A stretch of 40,381 bases of DNA, from positions 1-40,381 of the forward strand of contig NZ_SMOG01000014.1 of the NCBI RefSeq assembly GCF_004353895.1. Direction: 5' to 3'. Position 1 is the first letter of the stretch; the number at the start of each line of letters is the position of its first letter. The position numbers were made by a program, and so were the translations under genes. This stretch comes from Candidatus Syntrophosphaera thermopropionivorans. Lineage in GTDB: Bacteria; Cloacimonadota; Cloacimonadia; Cloacimonadales; Cloacimonadaceae. The notes under the pieces are model-generated. The model was not told the origin of the DNA. It did no database searches and saw nothing but the letters and a program-made list of their open reading frames with translations. Below, in pieces: positions 16,835 through 24,564 of the stretch.

Positions 16835-17022
16835 AAAGCTCCGCAGGAGCTTTTTAATATAAAATACAAATAATTTAAAGATACTATGAATAAATTCCAT
16901 AATTCATGAAAGCTTAAGAAGTTATTACCCTTTTTAAGAAAAAGCCTTATGGCTTTGCAATACGGAGACGTCTCGCATCCCTTTATGCGGTGGTAGAAGT
17001 TCTTGTCTATGAAGTTCCGCAA
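16835..17022. repeat. Degenerate intergenic module, copy B, with three palindromes
   Basis: It contains the hairpin AAAGCTCC-GCA-GGAGCTTT (16835-16853, followed by TT), the hairpin AAAGCC-TTAT-GGCTTT (16941-16956), the perfect palindrome GAGACGTCTC (16965-16974) and the block GGTAGAAGTTCTTGTCTATG (16992-17011). The 18-nt hairpin segment matches copy A at 16 of 18 bases and the GGTAGAAGT block at 20 of 23. It looks like a dispersed palindromic repeat family or a decayed element. Confidence 0.6.
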
Positions 17023-17092
17023 TAGCATACTAACTATATAATTAATAACAGATTAAGGTTAGGTTTAATAAATCATCAAATAAGCTTTGAAC

Positions 17093-17121
17093 TTGACAGA
17101 ATGAATAGATAAGAAATAAAT
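17093..17121 (+). promoter_or_regulatory. Candidate leuS promoter
   Basis: A perfect TTGACA (17093-17098) is followed by a weak AT-rich -10 candidate (ATAAAT at 17-bp spacing, 17116-17121). It lies about 60 bp before the leuS start codon, leaving a short leader that contains the inverted repeat at 17142-17167. The -35 is clear; the -10 is tentative. Confidence 0.4.
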
Positions 17122-17141
17122 GATAAGAAAATATATTTAAA

Positions 17142-17167
17142 GTTTAAAACATTCATTTGTTTTGAAC
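17142..17167 (+). promoter_or_regulatory. Inverted repeat in the leuS leader
   Basis: GTTTAAAACA (17142-17151) and TGTTTTGAAC (17158-17167) can form a 10-bp stem (one G-U) around a 6-nt loop. It ends 4 nt before the leuS Shine-Dalgarno GGAG (17172-17175). As RNA it could influence initiation; as DNA it could be an operator. It lacks T-box hallmarks. Confidence 0.5.
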
Positions 17168-17183
17168 CTATGGAGACTCTTAA

Positions 17184-19667
17184 ATGGAATATCCCTTTTC
17201 CAAGATAGAACCTAAATGGCAAAAAATCTGGCGTGAGAAAGGAATCTTTCATCCTGAAGATTTCCCTTCCCAACCAAAATATTATGTCCTTTCTATGTTT
17301 CCTTATCCATCAGGAATTTTACATTGCGGTCATGTTTCCAATTATGCCATAAGTGATGCTATCGCAAGGTTAAAAATGATGGATGGTTATGCGGTGCTAC
17401 AACCTATGGGATTTGATTCTTTTGGGATGCCAGCGGAAAATTATGCCATAGAGCATAATTCTCATCCACGCATAACCACGGAAGAAAACATACAAGCGAT
17501 GCATCGTCAATTTGATTCTCTTGGCTTTGGTCTTGATTGGGAAAGAGAAATTAGCACCTGCCGTCCGGATTATTATGTGTGGGGACAGTATCTTTTTAAG
17601 AAATTGTATGAAAAAGGATTGGTCTATCGGAAAAAATCCTGGCAAAACTGGTGTGCAAATTGTCAGACCATACTTGCAAATGAACAAGTAGTGAATGGAA
17701 CCTGCTGGCGATGTCATAATCCGGTTACTCAAAAAGAGCAGGAGCAATGGTTTTTCCGTATCACTGCTTATGCCGAAGAGCTTTTAGATTTTAGTAAGGT
17801 GATTGATTGGCCCGAAAGAGTTATAACTATGCAGAAGAATTGGATAGGTAAAAGTGAAGGTACTCTAATAGATTTTCCTCTGGAAGATGGAACTGACTCC
17901 ATTCAGGTTTTCACCACTCGTCCTGATACGGTTTATGGAGTCACTTTTATGGCACTTCCTCCGGAACATCCGTTGGTGCAAAAATGGCTTAAAGAAGAGC
18001 CAGAAAATCGGGCTTTGAAGGAATTTTGTGAACGAGTTATAAATGAAGATAAAATTTCCCGGGAAGCTGTTGATACAATTAAAGAAGGAATGTTTTCAGG
18101 TCGCTACTGTCTCAATCCTTTGAATGGAGAGAAAATTCAAATCTGGGTAACTAATTATGTGGTTATGGATTATGGAACAGGGGCAGTGATGGCTGTTCCT
18201 GCTCACGATGAAAGAGATTTTGAATTTGCCCGTAAATATGGTATTCCCATAAAATTGGTGATACAGAATCCCGAACGAACACTTAATTTAGAAACAATGG
18301 AAAATGCCTATATAGAGCCAGGCATTATGGTTAATTCTGCTCCTTTTGATGGAATGTATAGTGAAGAAGCTAAAATAGCTATTTCTAAGTTTCTGGAAGA
18401 AAAGGGATATGGAAAGATTACCTCTGCTTATAGATTAAGAGATTGGTGTATATCCCGTCAACGGTACTGGGGGAATCCTATTCCCATTATTTATTGTCCC
18501 AATTGTGGTATTGTTCTTGTTCCCGATGAAGATTTGCCCGTACTTCTACCCGATAATGTTCAAGTTGGCAAGACCACACGCAATCCTTTACTTTCAGTTC
18601 CAGAATGGTATAATGTAAAATGTCCCCAATGTGGAGCCGATGCCAGAAGGGAAACCGATACTATGGACACCTTTGTGGATAGTTCTTGGTATTATGCACG
18701 TTATACGGATCCTCATAATGATAAAAGACCTTTTGATCCGGATAAAGCCAATTTCTGGCTTCCCGTAGACCAGTATATTGGCGGAATAGAACATGCCTGT
18801 ATGCATCTTCTTTATGCACGTTTCATCTGTAAATTTATGCGTGACCTGGGCTGGCTAAAATATGATGAACCTTTTCTTCGTTTGCTCACACAAGGGATGG
18901 TGCTAAAAGATGGTGCTAAGATGAGCAAATCAAAAGGCAATGTGGTAGATCCCAATTATATTATTGACCGTTATGGAGCAGATACTCTCAGAGTTTTCTT
19001 GTTGTTTGCCTCTCCTCCAGATAAAGATGTTGAATGGAGTGATGAAGGTATTATGGGTGCTTTCCGCTTTTTGAATAGGATTTGGAGATTGATAGATGAG
19101 AATCTGGACCTTATCCAAAAAGGAGCAAAGATTGAACCTGACTACACTCAAATATCCACAAAGATGCGGAACCTGATTTATAGCATGCATAAAACTATCA
19201 AGAAATGGAGAGAAGATTGCCTGGATAGAATGCAATTCAATACTGCTATTGCAGCTGTTATGGAACATCTCAATAACTGTCTGGCTATTAAAGAGGTGAA
19301 TGAACTTTCAGATAATGAACAGGCAGTTTTTGCACAAGCCTGTATTGTTTTTCCCCCTTTGATTTATCCTTTTGCTCCTCATATAGCTGAGGAACTCTGG
19401 CAGAAATTAGGAAATGAAAAGCTTCTTCATGAATCTGGCTTACCAGAATATAGTGAACGCTTTCTTGAACTGGATAAAATTACCTATGTAATTCAAGTGA
19501 ATGGAAAACTTAGAGGGAAGATAGAAGTTGACCCAGATATTAGTGAAGAAGAGCTTAAAAAACTTGCTCTGGAAGTTGAAAATGTAAAACGCCATATATC
19601 TAATCAGGAAATTAAAAAGATTATTGTGATTCCTGGAAAAATGGTCAGCATAGCAGTGGGAAAATAA
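17184..19667 (+). CDS. leuS: Leucyl-tRNA synthetase
   Basis: Charges tRNA-Leu. The 827-residue protein has the class I signatures: PYPSGILHCGH (HIGH motif as HCGH, residues 47-50; the usual second residue is Met) and KMSKSKGN (579-586). The zinc-type cysteines are in CANC...CWRCH near 160-177 and CPNC...CPQC near 437-480. The editing (CP1) domain includes FTTRPDTVYGVTF near 248-260, with the conserved threonine-rich region and GTGAVMAVPAHDERD near 331-345. The length is slightly below E. coli LeuS (860). The start is fixed by GGAG 8 bp upstream. It is the first gene of the plus-strand block. Confidence 0.98.
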   Translation: MEYPFSKIEPKWQKIWREKGIFHPEDFPSQPKYYVLSMFPYPSGILHCGHVSNYAISDAIARLKMMDGYAVLQPMGFDSFGMPAENYAIEHNSHPRITTEENIQAMHRQFDSLGFGLDWEREISTCRPDYYVWGQYLFKKLYEKGLVYRKKSWQNWCANCQTILANEQVVNGTCWRCHNPVTQKEQEQWFFRITAYAEELLDFSKVIDWPERVITMQKNWIGKSEGTLIDFPLEDGTDSIQVFTTRPDTVYGVTFMALPPEHPLVQKWLKEEPENRALKEFCERVINEDKISREAVDTIKEGMFSGRYCLNPLNGEKIQIWVTNYVVMDYGTGAVMAVPAHDERDFEFARKYGIPIKLVIQNPERTLNLETMENAYIEPGIMVNSAPFDGMYSEEAKIAISKFLEEKGYGKITSAYRLRDWCISRQRYWGNPIPIIYCPNCGIVLVPDEDLPVLLPDNVQVGKTTRNPLLSVPEWYNVKCPQCGADARRETDTMDTFVDSSWYYARYTDPHNDKRPFDPDKANFWLPVDQYIGGIEHACMHLLYARFICKFMRDLGWLKYDEPFLRLLTQGMVLKDGAKMSKSKGNVVDPNYIIDRYGADTLRVFLLFASPPDKDVEWSDEGIMGAFRFLNRIWRLIDENLDLIQKGAKIEPDYTQISTKMRNLIYSMHKTIKKWREDCLDRMQFNTAIAAVMEHLNNCLAIKEVNELSDNEQAVFAQACIVFPPLIYPFAPHIAEELWQKLGNEKLLHESGLPEYSERFLELDKITYVIQVNGKLRGKIEVDPDISEEELKKLALEVENVKRHISNQEIKKIIVIPGKMVSIAVGK

Positions 19668-19716
19668 GCTAAAATTGATTATATTATCATAAATAGAAAA
19701 AATTCAGGAGGAAAAA

Positions 19717-20049
19717 ATGTGCTGTCATAATGAGCATCATTGCTATGATGACTATTGTTGCTGTTGCGGACACCATCATAGCCACTTTAATCATCCTCAT
19801 CAGCATTGCTGTTATGGTCATCATTATTATAACCATCAGAGAGATGAAGATTATTGTAAATGTGAAGAAGGAGATTTTGAACACCATAAAGAACACCACC
19901 ATCATCACTATGGGCAGCATTTTGCTCCCTACTATGAATGCTGTTCTCAAATCTCCAAAGAAAAACTTCTGAAAGCTAAAAAACATCTGGAAAGAATTAT
20001 TCAATGGATTGACCAGCAACTAGCAGAAGAGGAAGAATCGGGTAACTAA
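19717..20049 (+). CDS. His/Cys-rich putative metal-binding protein
   Basis: A 110-residue protein with 22 His and 13 Cys, nearly all in the first 76 residues. Clusters include a run of four Cys near residue 14, HHH at 19-21, five His near 60, CKC near 47 and a final CC near 75. The last 35 residues (SKEKLLKAKKHLERIIQWID...) form a charged amphipathic helix, comparable to the helical tail of DUF5320-like small proteins. A strong AGGAGG lies 7 bp before the ATG. The stop TAA shares its last base with the ATG of the Mrp/NBP35-type ATPase, so the two are translationally coupled. I infer metal binding (Ni, Zn, Cu or Fe), perhaps metal storage or donation for iron-sulfur work. I recognise no family. 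No signal peptide is present, so it is cytosolic. Confidence 0.8.
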   Translation: MCCHNEHHCYDDYCCCCGHHHSHFNHPHQHCCYGHHYYNHQRDEDYCKCEEGDFEHHKEHHHHHYGQHFAPYYECCSQISKEKLLKAKKHLERIIQWIDQQLAEEEESGN

Positions 20050-20903
20050 TGGAAGCAAATCAGGAAAAAGAGATTCAAGCTAATCTGGCAAAAATCCATC
20101 ATAGGATAGTTGTTTTAAGTGGTAAAGGTGGAGTAGGTAAAAGCTTTATTGCCACAAATCTCGCTTATGGATTGGCTTTACAGGGGAAAACCGTCGGTTT
20201 GCTTGATGTAGATATTCACGGTCCTTCCATTGCTAAGTTAACTAATATTGAAGGGAAACCTATTCCCATTGACCAGGAAAGTGGCAAACCAACTCCCATT
20301 CCTGTCCTTTCCAACCTCTATGTTCTAACTTTAGCTTCTATTCTTGATTCGGAAAGTACAGCAGTTATCTGGAGAGGTCCAATGAAACTGGCGCTAATCC
20401 GACAATTCTTCAGTGATTTTGAATGGAAAGAGCTTGATTATTTGATTGTAGATTGTCCTCCCGGCACCGGTGATGAACCTTTAACCGTGATTCAGACCTT
20501 AAATAAAGTGGATGGAGTTGTGATTGTTACTACTCCTCAGGATTTAGCCATTTTGGATGTGAAAAAGACAGTTGATTTTGCTGAGAAATTGAATGTCCCC
20601 ATCCTTGGTTTGGTAGAGAATATGAAATATTTCCGCTGTCCTCATTGTGGCAAAACTACTCAAATATTCACCGGTAATCAATTGGAAGACTTGGTATTTG
20701 AATATTCTCTGGATATTCTTGCTGAACTGGAGATAGACCCCGATATTTCAAAATCTGCCGATGAAGGCAAACCTTATATCTATTTTTATAATAAAAAAGA
20801 TTCTGCTAATGCTTTAATGAATGCCGTCCTGAAAATTATGGAAAAAGTGGAAGGTATAAATAATCCAGATAAAAGAGATAAAGCGTTTGACAATTATGTA
20901 TAA
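20049..20903 (+). CDS. mrp: Mrp/NBP35-family iron-sulfur carrier ATPase
   Basis: A 284-residue P-loop ATPase of the MinD/Mrp group that binds and transfers [4Fe-4S] clusters. The deviant Walker A is GKGGVGKS (25-32), with LLDVDIHGPS (61-70), the conserved IVDCPPGTGDEP (133-144) and the cluster-binding CPHC (C197, C200) that bridges the dimer. There is no N-terminal DUF59 domain, as in the shorter bacterial/archaeal ApbC-NBP35 forms. Its start codon overlaps the stop of the His/Cys-rich gene, a strong hint that the two products work together. Confidence 0.93.
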   Translation: MEANQEKEIQANLAKIHHRIVVLSGKGGVGKSFIATNLAYGLALQGKTVGLLDVDIHGPSIAKLTNIEGKPIPIDQESGKPTPIPVLSNLYVLTLASILDSESTAVIWRGPMKLALIRQFFSDFEWKELDYLIVDCPPGTGDEPLTVIQTLNKVDGVVIVTTPQDLAILDVKKTVDFAEKLNVPILGLVENMKYFRCPHCGKTTQIFTGNQLEDLVFEYSLDILAELEIDPDISKSADEGKPYIYFYNKKDSANALMNAVLKIMEKVEGINNPDKRDKAFDNYV

Positions 20904-20954
20904 GTGAAAAATTTGGTTTCAATAATATCGTTTTAATATTAAGGAGTAAGATAG

Positions 20955-21167
20955 ATGAAAAAGGGAATTCATCCCAAATACGATATTGCTACTGTACATT
21001 GTGTTTGTGGCAATACTTTTCAGACTCGTTCAACTAAGGGTGATTTACAGGTAGAAATATGCAACAAATGCCATCCTTTCTACACTGGAAAACAAAAGAT
21101 AGTGGATAGGGCAGGACGAGTTGAAAAATTTATTAAAAAATACAATCTGAAAACAGACGAAAAATAG
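20955..21167 (+). CDS. rpmE: 50S ribosomal protein L31
   Basis: A 70-residue ribosomal protein of the zinc-binding (C+) L31 type. Cysteines are in VHCVCGNTF (16 and 18) and [11 protein letters not shown] (36 and 39), an intact four-Cys ribbon. Such L31 can be replaced by a C- paralogue under zinc starvation in other bacteria; no paralogue is in this window. A Shine-Dalgarno AAGGAG precedes the ATG, and a rho-independent terminator follows at 21183-21226. Confidence 0.98.
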   Translation: MKKGIHPKYDIATVHCVCGNTFQTRSTKGDLQVEICNKCHPFYTGKQKIVDRAGRVEKFIKKYNLKTDEK

Positions 21168-21182
21168 TTAACAAACTACTAT

Positions 21183-21226
21183 AACGCCATTTCGCTGCAA
21201 ATAAGAGCTGGAGAAATGGCGTTTTT
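21183..21226 (+). terminator. Rho-independent terminator after rpmE
   Basis: A perfect 11-bp stem, AACGCCATTTC (21183-21193) with GAAATGGCGTT (21213-21223), encloses a 19-nt loop and runs into TTTTT (21222-21226). It starts 15 bp after the rpmE stop. Confidence 0.9.
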
Positions 21227-21257
21227 GTATCCAGATTAGATATTATTAAGGATTTAT

Positions 21258-22241
21258 ATGGAGCAAAAGAAGGAAATCAGTGTCGGTGGACAAGCAGTTA
21301 TTGAAGGTGTGATGATGAGAGGACCCGATGTAATAGCTACTGCTATTCGTAGAAAAGATGGGACTATTGAATTGTTTAGAGAACATTTCGAAACTAAAGC
21401 TAAAAAAGGAACTTTTCTTGGTCTACCCATTATTCGTGGTTTTGTCTCTCTGATAGAAATGCTCATTATAGGAATGAAGACCATAACGCTTTCGGCAAAT
21501 AGAGCAGAGCTGGACCTAAAAGAAAATGCCCCCAATCCAGCAAAAGCCTCCACAGAAAAATCAAAAACAGTTCAGCAATTGGAAAATCTTTTTAGCTATG
21601 TGATTGCCTTTGCTCTTGCTTTTCTCTTATTTGGCTGGCTTCCTTACTGGCTTGCAGATTTAGTAGGTTTTTCCAGACAGAATTTCTTCTTCAATCTCTT
21701 TGCTGGTGTTATGAGAGCAGTTTTCTTTGTGGTATATATCTGGCTAATAAGTAAAATGAAAGATATCCATCGTATCTTTCAATACCATGGTGCAGAACAT
21801 AAAAATGTTAATGCCTATGAAAAAGGCATTCCTCTGGAAATTCCACAGATTCAGGCAAATTCAACTATTCATCCTCGTTGTGGGACCAGCTTTATTTTCT
21901 TTGTCCTGCTTCTTTCCATTATAATTTTTTCCCTTGCGGACACTCTTGTATCTGCTTTTATTATTCATGGCAAGATTCCTTTAGCCACCAGATTAGCCTA
22001 TCACATAGTTATTTTATTGCCTTTAATAGGCGGAGTAAGTTACGAAATCTTGAAGTTCAGCGGAAAAAATATAAATCATCCACTGGTAAAGATTTTGACC
22101 GTTCCAGGTATGGCTTTACAGAAGATTACAACTCAGCCTCCAGATGATTCTATGATTGAAGTAGGGTTGGTGGCAATGAAAGCGGCACTGGGAATGGACC
22201 TTGATGGACACAATGTTCAAATAATTCAAGATGTTACCTGA
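21258..22241 (+). CDS. DUF1385 (YqhQ-like) membrane protein
   Basis: A 327-residue integral membrane protein with the family opening GGQAVIEGVMMRG (residues 6-18). Membrane segments lie at about 113-130, 140-165, 212-235 and 248-268, and there are conserved blocks YHGAEHKNVNAYE (about 175-187) and HPRCGTSFIFF (about 206-216). The biochemical role of DUF1385 is not established. The order rpmE - DUF1385 - prfA recurs in many bacteria and supports the call. It overlaps prfA by 11 bp. Confidence 0.9.
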   Translation: MEQKKEISVGGQAVIEGVMMRGPDVIATAIRRKDGTIELFREHFETKAKKGTFLGLPIIRGFVSLIEMLIIGMKTITLSANRAELDLKENAPNPAKASTEKSKTVQQLENLFSYVIAFALAFLLFGWLPYWLADLVGFSRQNFFFNLFAGVMRAVFFVVYIWLISKMKDIHRIFQYHGAEHKNVNAYEKGIPLEIPQIQANSTIHPRCGTSFIFFVLLLSIIIFSLADTLVSAFIIHGKIPLATRLAYHIVILLPLIGGVSYEILKFSGKNINHPLVKILTVPGMALQKITTQPPDDSMIEVGLVAMKAALGMDLDGHNVQIIQDVT

Positions 22242-23298
22242 AGAAAAACTTAATAGTTATAAAAAGGAACTGGAAGAACTTCAAAAAACTCTCTCAGATC
22301 CTTCTATAATAAACGATACTAATCGCTATAAAGCCTTGCGTAGACGATATAAAGAGCTGGAAGAGATTTGCTCTGAATGGGACAACTATCAAAAACTGGA
22401 AAAACAAATTGCAGATACGAATAGTTTCTTGCAAACAGAATCTGACCCAGAATTGGAAGCTCTGGCTAAAGAGGAATTGGAAGAGCTGAAAAATAAATTT
22501 CAAGCAAGTGAAGAAAAAATCAGAGAATTGCTGATTCCTCAAGATCCGAATGACCATAAAAATGCTATTGTAGAAATCAGAGCTGGAACTGGAGGTGAAG
22601 AAGCTGCTCTTTTTGCCGCTGACCTTTTCCGAATGTATAGCTACTACGCAGAAAAGAAAGGTTGGCAAATCCAGGTATTGAGTGCTAATGAAACAGAATT
22701 GGGTGGCTACAAAGAGATTGTTTTTCTGCTTACTGGGGATGATGTATATGGTCATATGCGATTTGAAAGTGGTGTTCATAGAGTTCAACGTATACCTGTA
22801 ACTGAGTCCAATGGCAGAATTCATACCTCAGCTGTTACCGTAGCAGTTTTACCCGAAGCTGAAGATATTGATATAGATATAGATGAAAAAGATTTGCGGA
22901 TAGATGTATATAGAAGCACTGGACATGGTGGTCAGAGTGTCAACACCACTGATTCTGCAGTAAGGATAACCCATATTCCCACTGGAATAGTAGTCACCTG
23001 TCAGGATGAAAAATCCCAGATTAAGAATAAGGCTAAAGCATTGAAAGTGCTTAGGTCCAGACTTCTGGATGCAGAAATCAGTCGTCAAGAACAGGAAATT
23101 GCCCGTTCTCGTAAAGCTCAAGTAGGGACAGGAGACCGTTCTGCTAAAATCCGTACCTACAATTTTCCTCAATCCCGTGTTACCGACCATAGAATTAACT
23201 TGACAAGCTACGACCTGGAATCTTTTATGAATGGTGAGATTGATGATTTTATTCAAGCCTTAAGATTAGCCTGGCGAAATGAAAAAGTGAAAGAATAA
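22231..23298 (+). CDS. prfA: Peptide chain release factor 1
   Basis: Recognises UAA/UAG and triggers peptide release. The 355-residue sequence has the RF1 codon-recognition tripeptide PVT (in RVQRIPVTESNGRIHTSA), which separates it from RF2 (SPF). It has the catalytic GGQ (in GHGGQSVNTTDSAVR) and an EIRAGTGGEEAALFA segment. The start lies inside the end of the DUF1385 gene. The usual downstream neighbour prmC, which methylates the GGQ glutamine, is not adjacent; a CNNM-type gene follows instead. Confidence 0.98.
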   Translation: MLPEEKLNSYKKELEELQKTLSDPSIINDTNRYKALRRRYKELEEICSEWDNYQKLEKQIADTNSFLQTESDPELEALAKEELEELKNKFQASEEKIRELLIPQDPNDHKNAIVEIRAGTGGEEAALFAADLFRMYSYYAEKKGWQIQVLSANETELGGYKEIVFLLTGDDVYGHMRFESGVHRVQRIPVTESNGRIHTSAVTVAVLPEAEDIDIDIDEKDLRIDVYRSTGHGGQSVNTTDSAVRITHIPTGIVVTCQDEKSQIKNKAKALKVLRSRLLDAEISRQEQEIARSRKAQVGTGDRSAKIRTYNFPQSRVTDHRINLTSYDLESFMNGEIDDFIQALRLAWRNEKVKE

Positions 23299-24564
23299 AT
23301 GTCTATTTTACAAATCATACTCTGGTGCCTGATTTTTCTTGTCTTGATGCTATTTTCTTTTCTATTTGCTGGTTTTGAAAATGGTGTTATTTCTATAAAT
23401 CAGCTGGAACTGGAAAGTAAAGCGAAGAAAGATAAATCAGCAGCTAAACTTTTGGCTATGGTTAGGCAACCTGATAAGGTTTTAGGTACCACTCTCTTAG
23501 GCAATAATATTGTAAACATTCTTTTTGCATCACTTGCTACTTATGTAGTAGATAGATATATCGTAAGTTTTAATGCAAGATACACCTCATTAATTGTTGG
23601 AGCTATTGTTCTTATTTTTTGTGAAGTAGTCCCTAAAACTTTGTTTAGAGAATATCCTGATGTATTAGTCCCAGCGGTAGCTCCTTTTATGCGAGGAGTC
23701 TACGCTATTTTAAAACCGCTGGTTACTTGTGTTTCCTGGATGAACACTCGTCTACGTAATATACTTAAAATTACGGAAGGAAATAGTTTTAATTATTTAA
23801 CCAAGGACGATTTAACCTATTTACTTTCGGTGACGGAAGCTGATGCCTCTGAAGAACCTCAGATAGAAATGATTGAAGATGCCCTGGATTTTACTGAACA
23901 GGTAGCTAAAGATATAATGGTTCCGCGCACCGAATTGGTAGCTATTCCAGCCACAGCAACTGTTTCTGAAGCAATAGAAATTGCTCGGGAAGAAGGTTTT
24001 ACCCGCTATCCCGTTTATGGTAAAGATATTGATGATATTGTAGGAATCCTTATAATATATGATTTTCTCAAAAAGGAATGCTCACCTGATATAACTGTGA
24101 GTGAATTGACCCATAAACCTTTCTTTACTCCAGAAAACATTAATCTAAGTGTTCTTTTAAGGCAAATGCAAAAATATCACCGTAGTATTGCTATAGTAGT
24201 GGATGCTTATGGTGGCACTTCTGGAATTGTGACGATGGAAGATATACTGGAAGAGATTGTTGGTGAAATTGCTGATGAGTATGATGAAGAAGAAGAAATT
24301 GAAGAAGTTGAACAATTAACTCCGGACACCTGGTTAGTTCCTGGAGATATGGAAATTGACCGTTTAGCTGATGAATATAATATCCAGCTACCGGAAGGAG
24401 ACTATCAAACAGTAGCAGGATTAATTCTTGACCGTCTTGCCAAAATCCCTCATCAAGGACAAATAATTAACATTGAGGGTTATAGAATTCAGGTGTTACA
24501 GGTAACTGATAGGAAAATACTGAAAGTAAAAATACATAGAATTAAACCCCGAGGTAATGTATGA
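23299..24564 (+). CDS. CNNM/CorC-family membrane protein (hemolysin-C-like)
   Basis: 421 residues: an N-terminal DUF21/CNNM membrane domain (about 1-190, beginning with a helix and FAGFENGVISINQLELES), then a tandem CBS pair (about 205-325, start KDIMVPRTELVAIPA, end VTMEDILEEIVGEI). A C-terminal CorC_HlyC domain (about 340-415, ...GDYQTVAGLILDRL) follows. Proteins of this architecture are linked to Mg/Co efflux in bacteria. The ATG directly follows the prfA stop, and its own stop overlaps the ftcD start, so this is one operon. Confidence 0.92.
   Translation: MSILQIILWCLIFLVLMLFSFLFAGFENGVISINQLELESKAKKDKSAAKLLAMVRQPDKVLGTTLLGNNIVNILFASLATYVVDRYIVSFNARYTSLIVGAIVLIFCEVVPKTLFREYPDVLVPAVAPFMRGVYAILKPLVTCVSWMNTRLRNILKITEGNSFNYLTKDDLTYLLSVTEADASEEPQIEMIEDALDFTEQVAKDIMVPRTELVAIPATATVSEAIEIAREEGFTRYPVYGKDIDDIVGILIIYDFLKKECSPDITVSELTHKPFFTPENINLSVLLRQMQKYHRSIAIVVDAYGGTSGIVTMEDILEEIVGEIADEYDEEEEIEEVEQLTPDTWLVPGDMEIDRLADEYNIQLPEGDYQTVAGLILDRLAKIPHQGQIINIEGYRIQVLQVTDRKILKVKIHRIKPRGNV

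Larger units (their letters stand above)
16037..17183. other. 1.15-kb repeat-rich intergenic region
   Basis: This lies between two divergent units, the secreted-protein gene on the minus strand and leuS on the plus strand. I see no credible gene; an open frame on the minus strand at 16831-17028 is low-complexity and built from repeat DNA. It contains short TAGGAGT repeats (16273-16312), the five-unit palindrome-capped 11-bp repeat (16572-16637), two related hairpin-bearing modules (about 16325-16463 and 16835-17022), and the leuS promoter and leader (17093-17183). Confidence 0.6.

Noticed and set aside
16831-17028. Open frame of 65 codons on the minus strand in the leuS upstream region
   Set aside because: It is made of the repeat module, has low-complexity hydrophobic composition and no ribosome binding site, and matches nothing I recognise.
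17040-17183. T-box riboswitch before leuS
   Set aside because: The leader downstream of the likely promoter is only about 50-60 nt, with no specifier loop, T-box sequence or terminator/antiterminator pair.
19687-20019. Met/Ile-rich frame opposite the His/Cys-rich gene
   Set aside because: Antisense of His/Cys codons; the plus-strand gene has an AGGAGG site and coupling to mrp, while this frame has neither.
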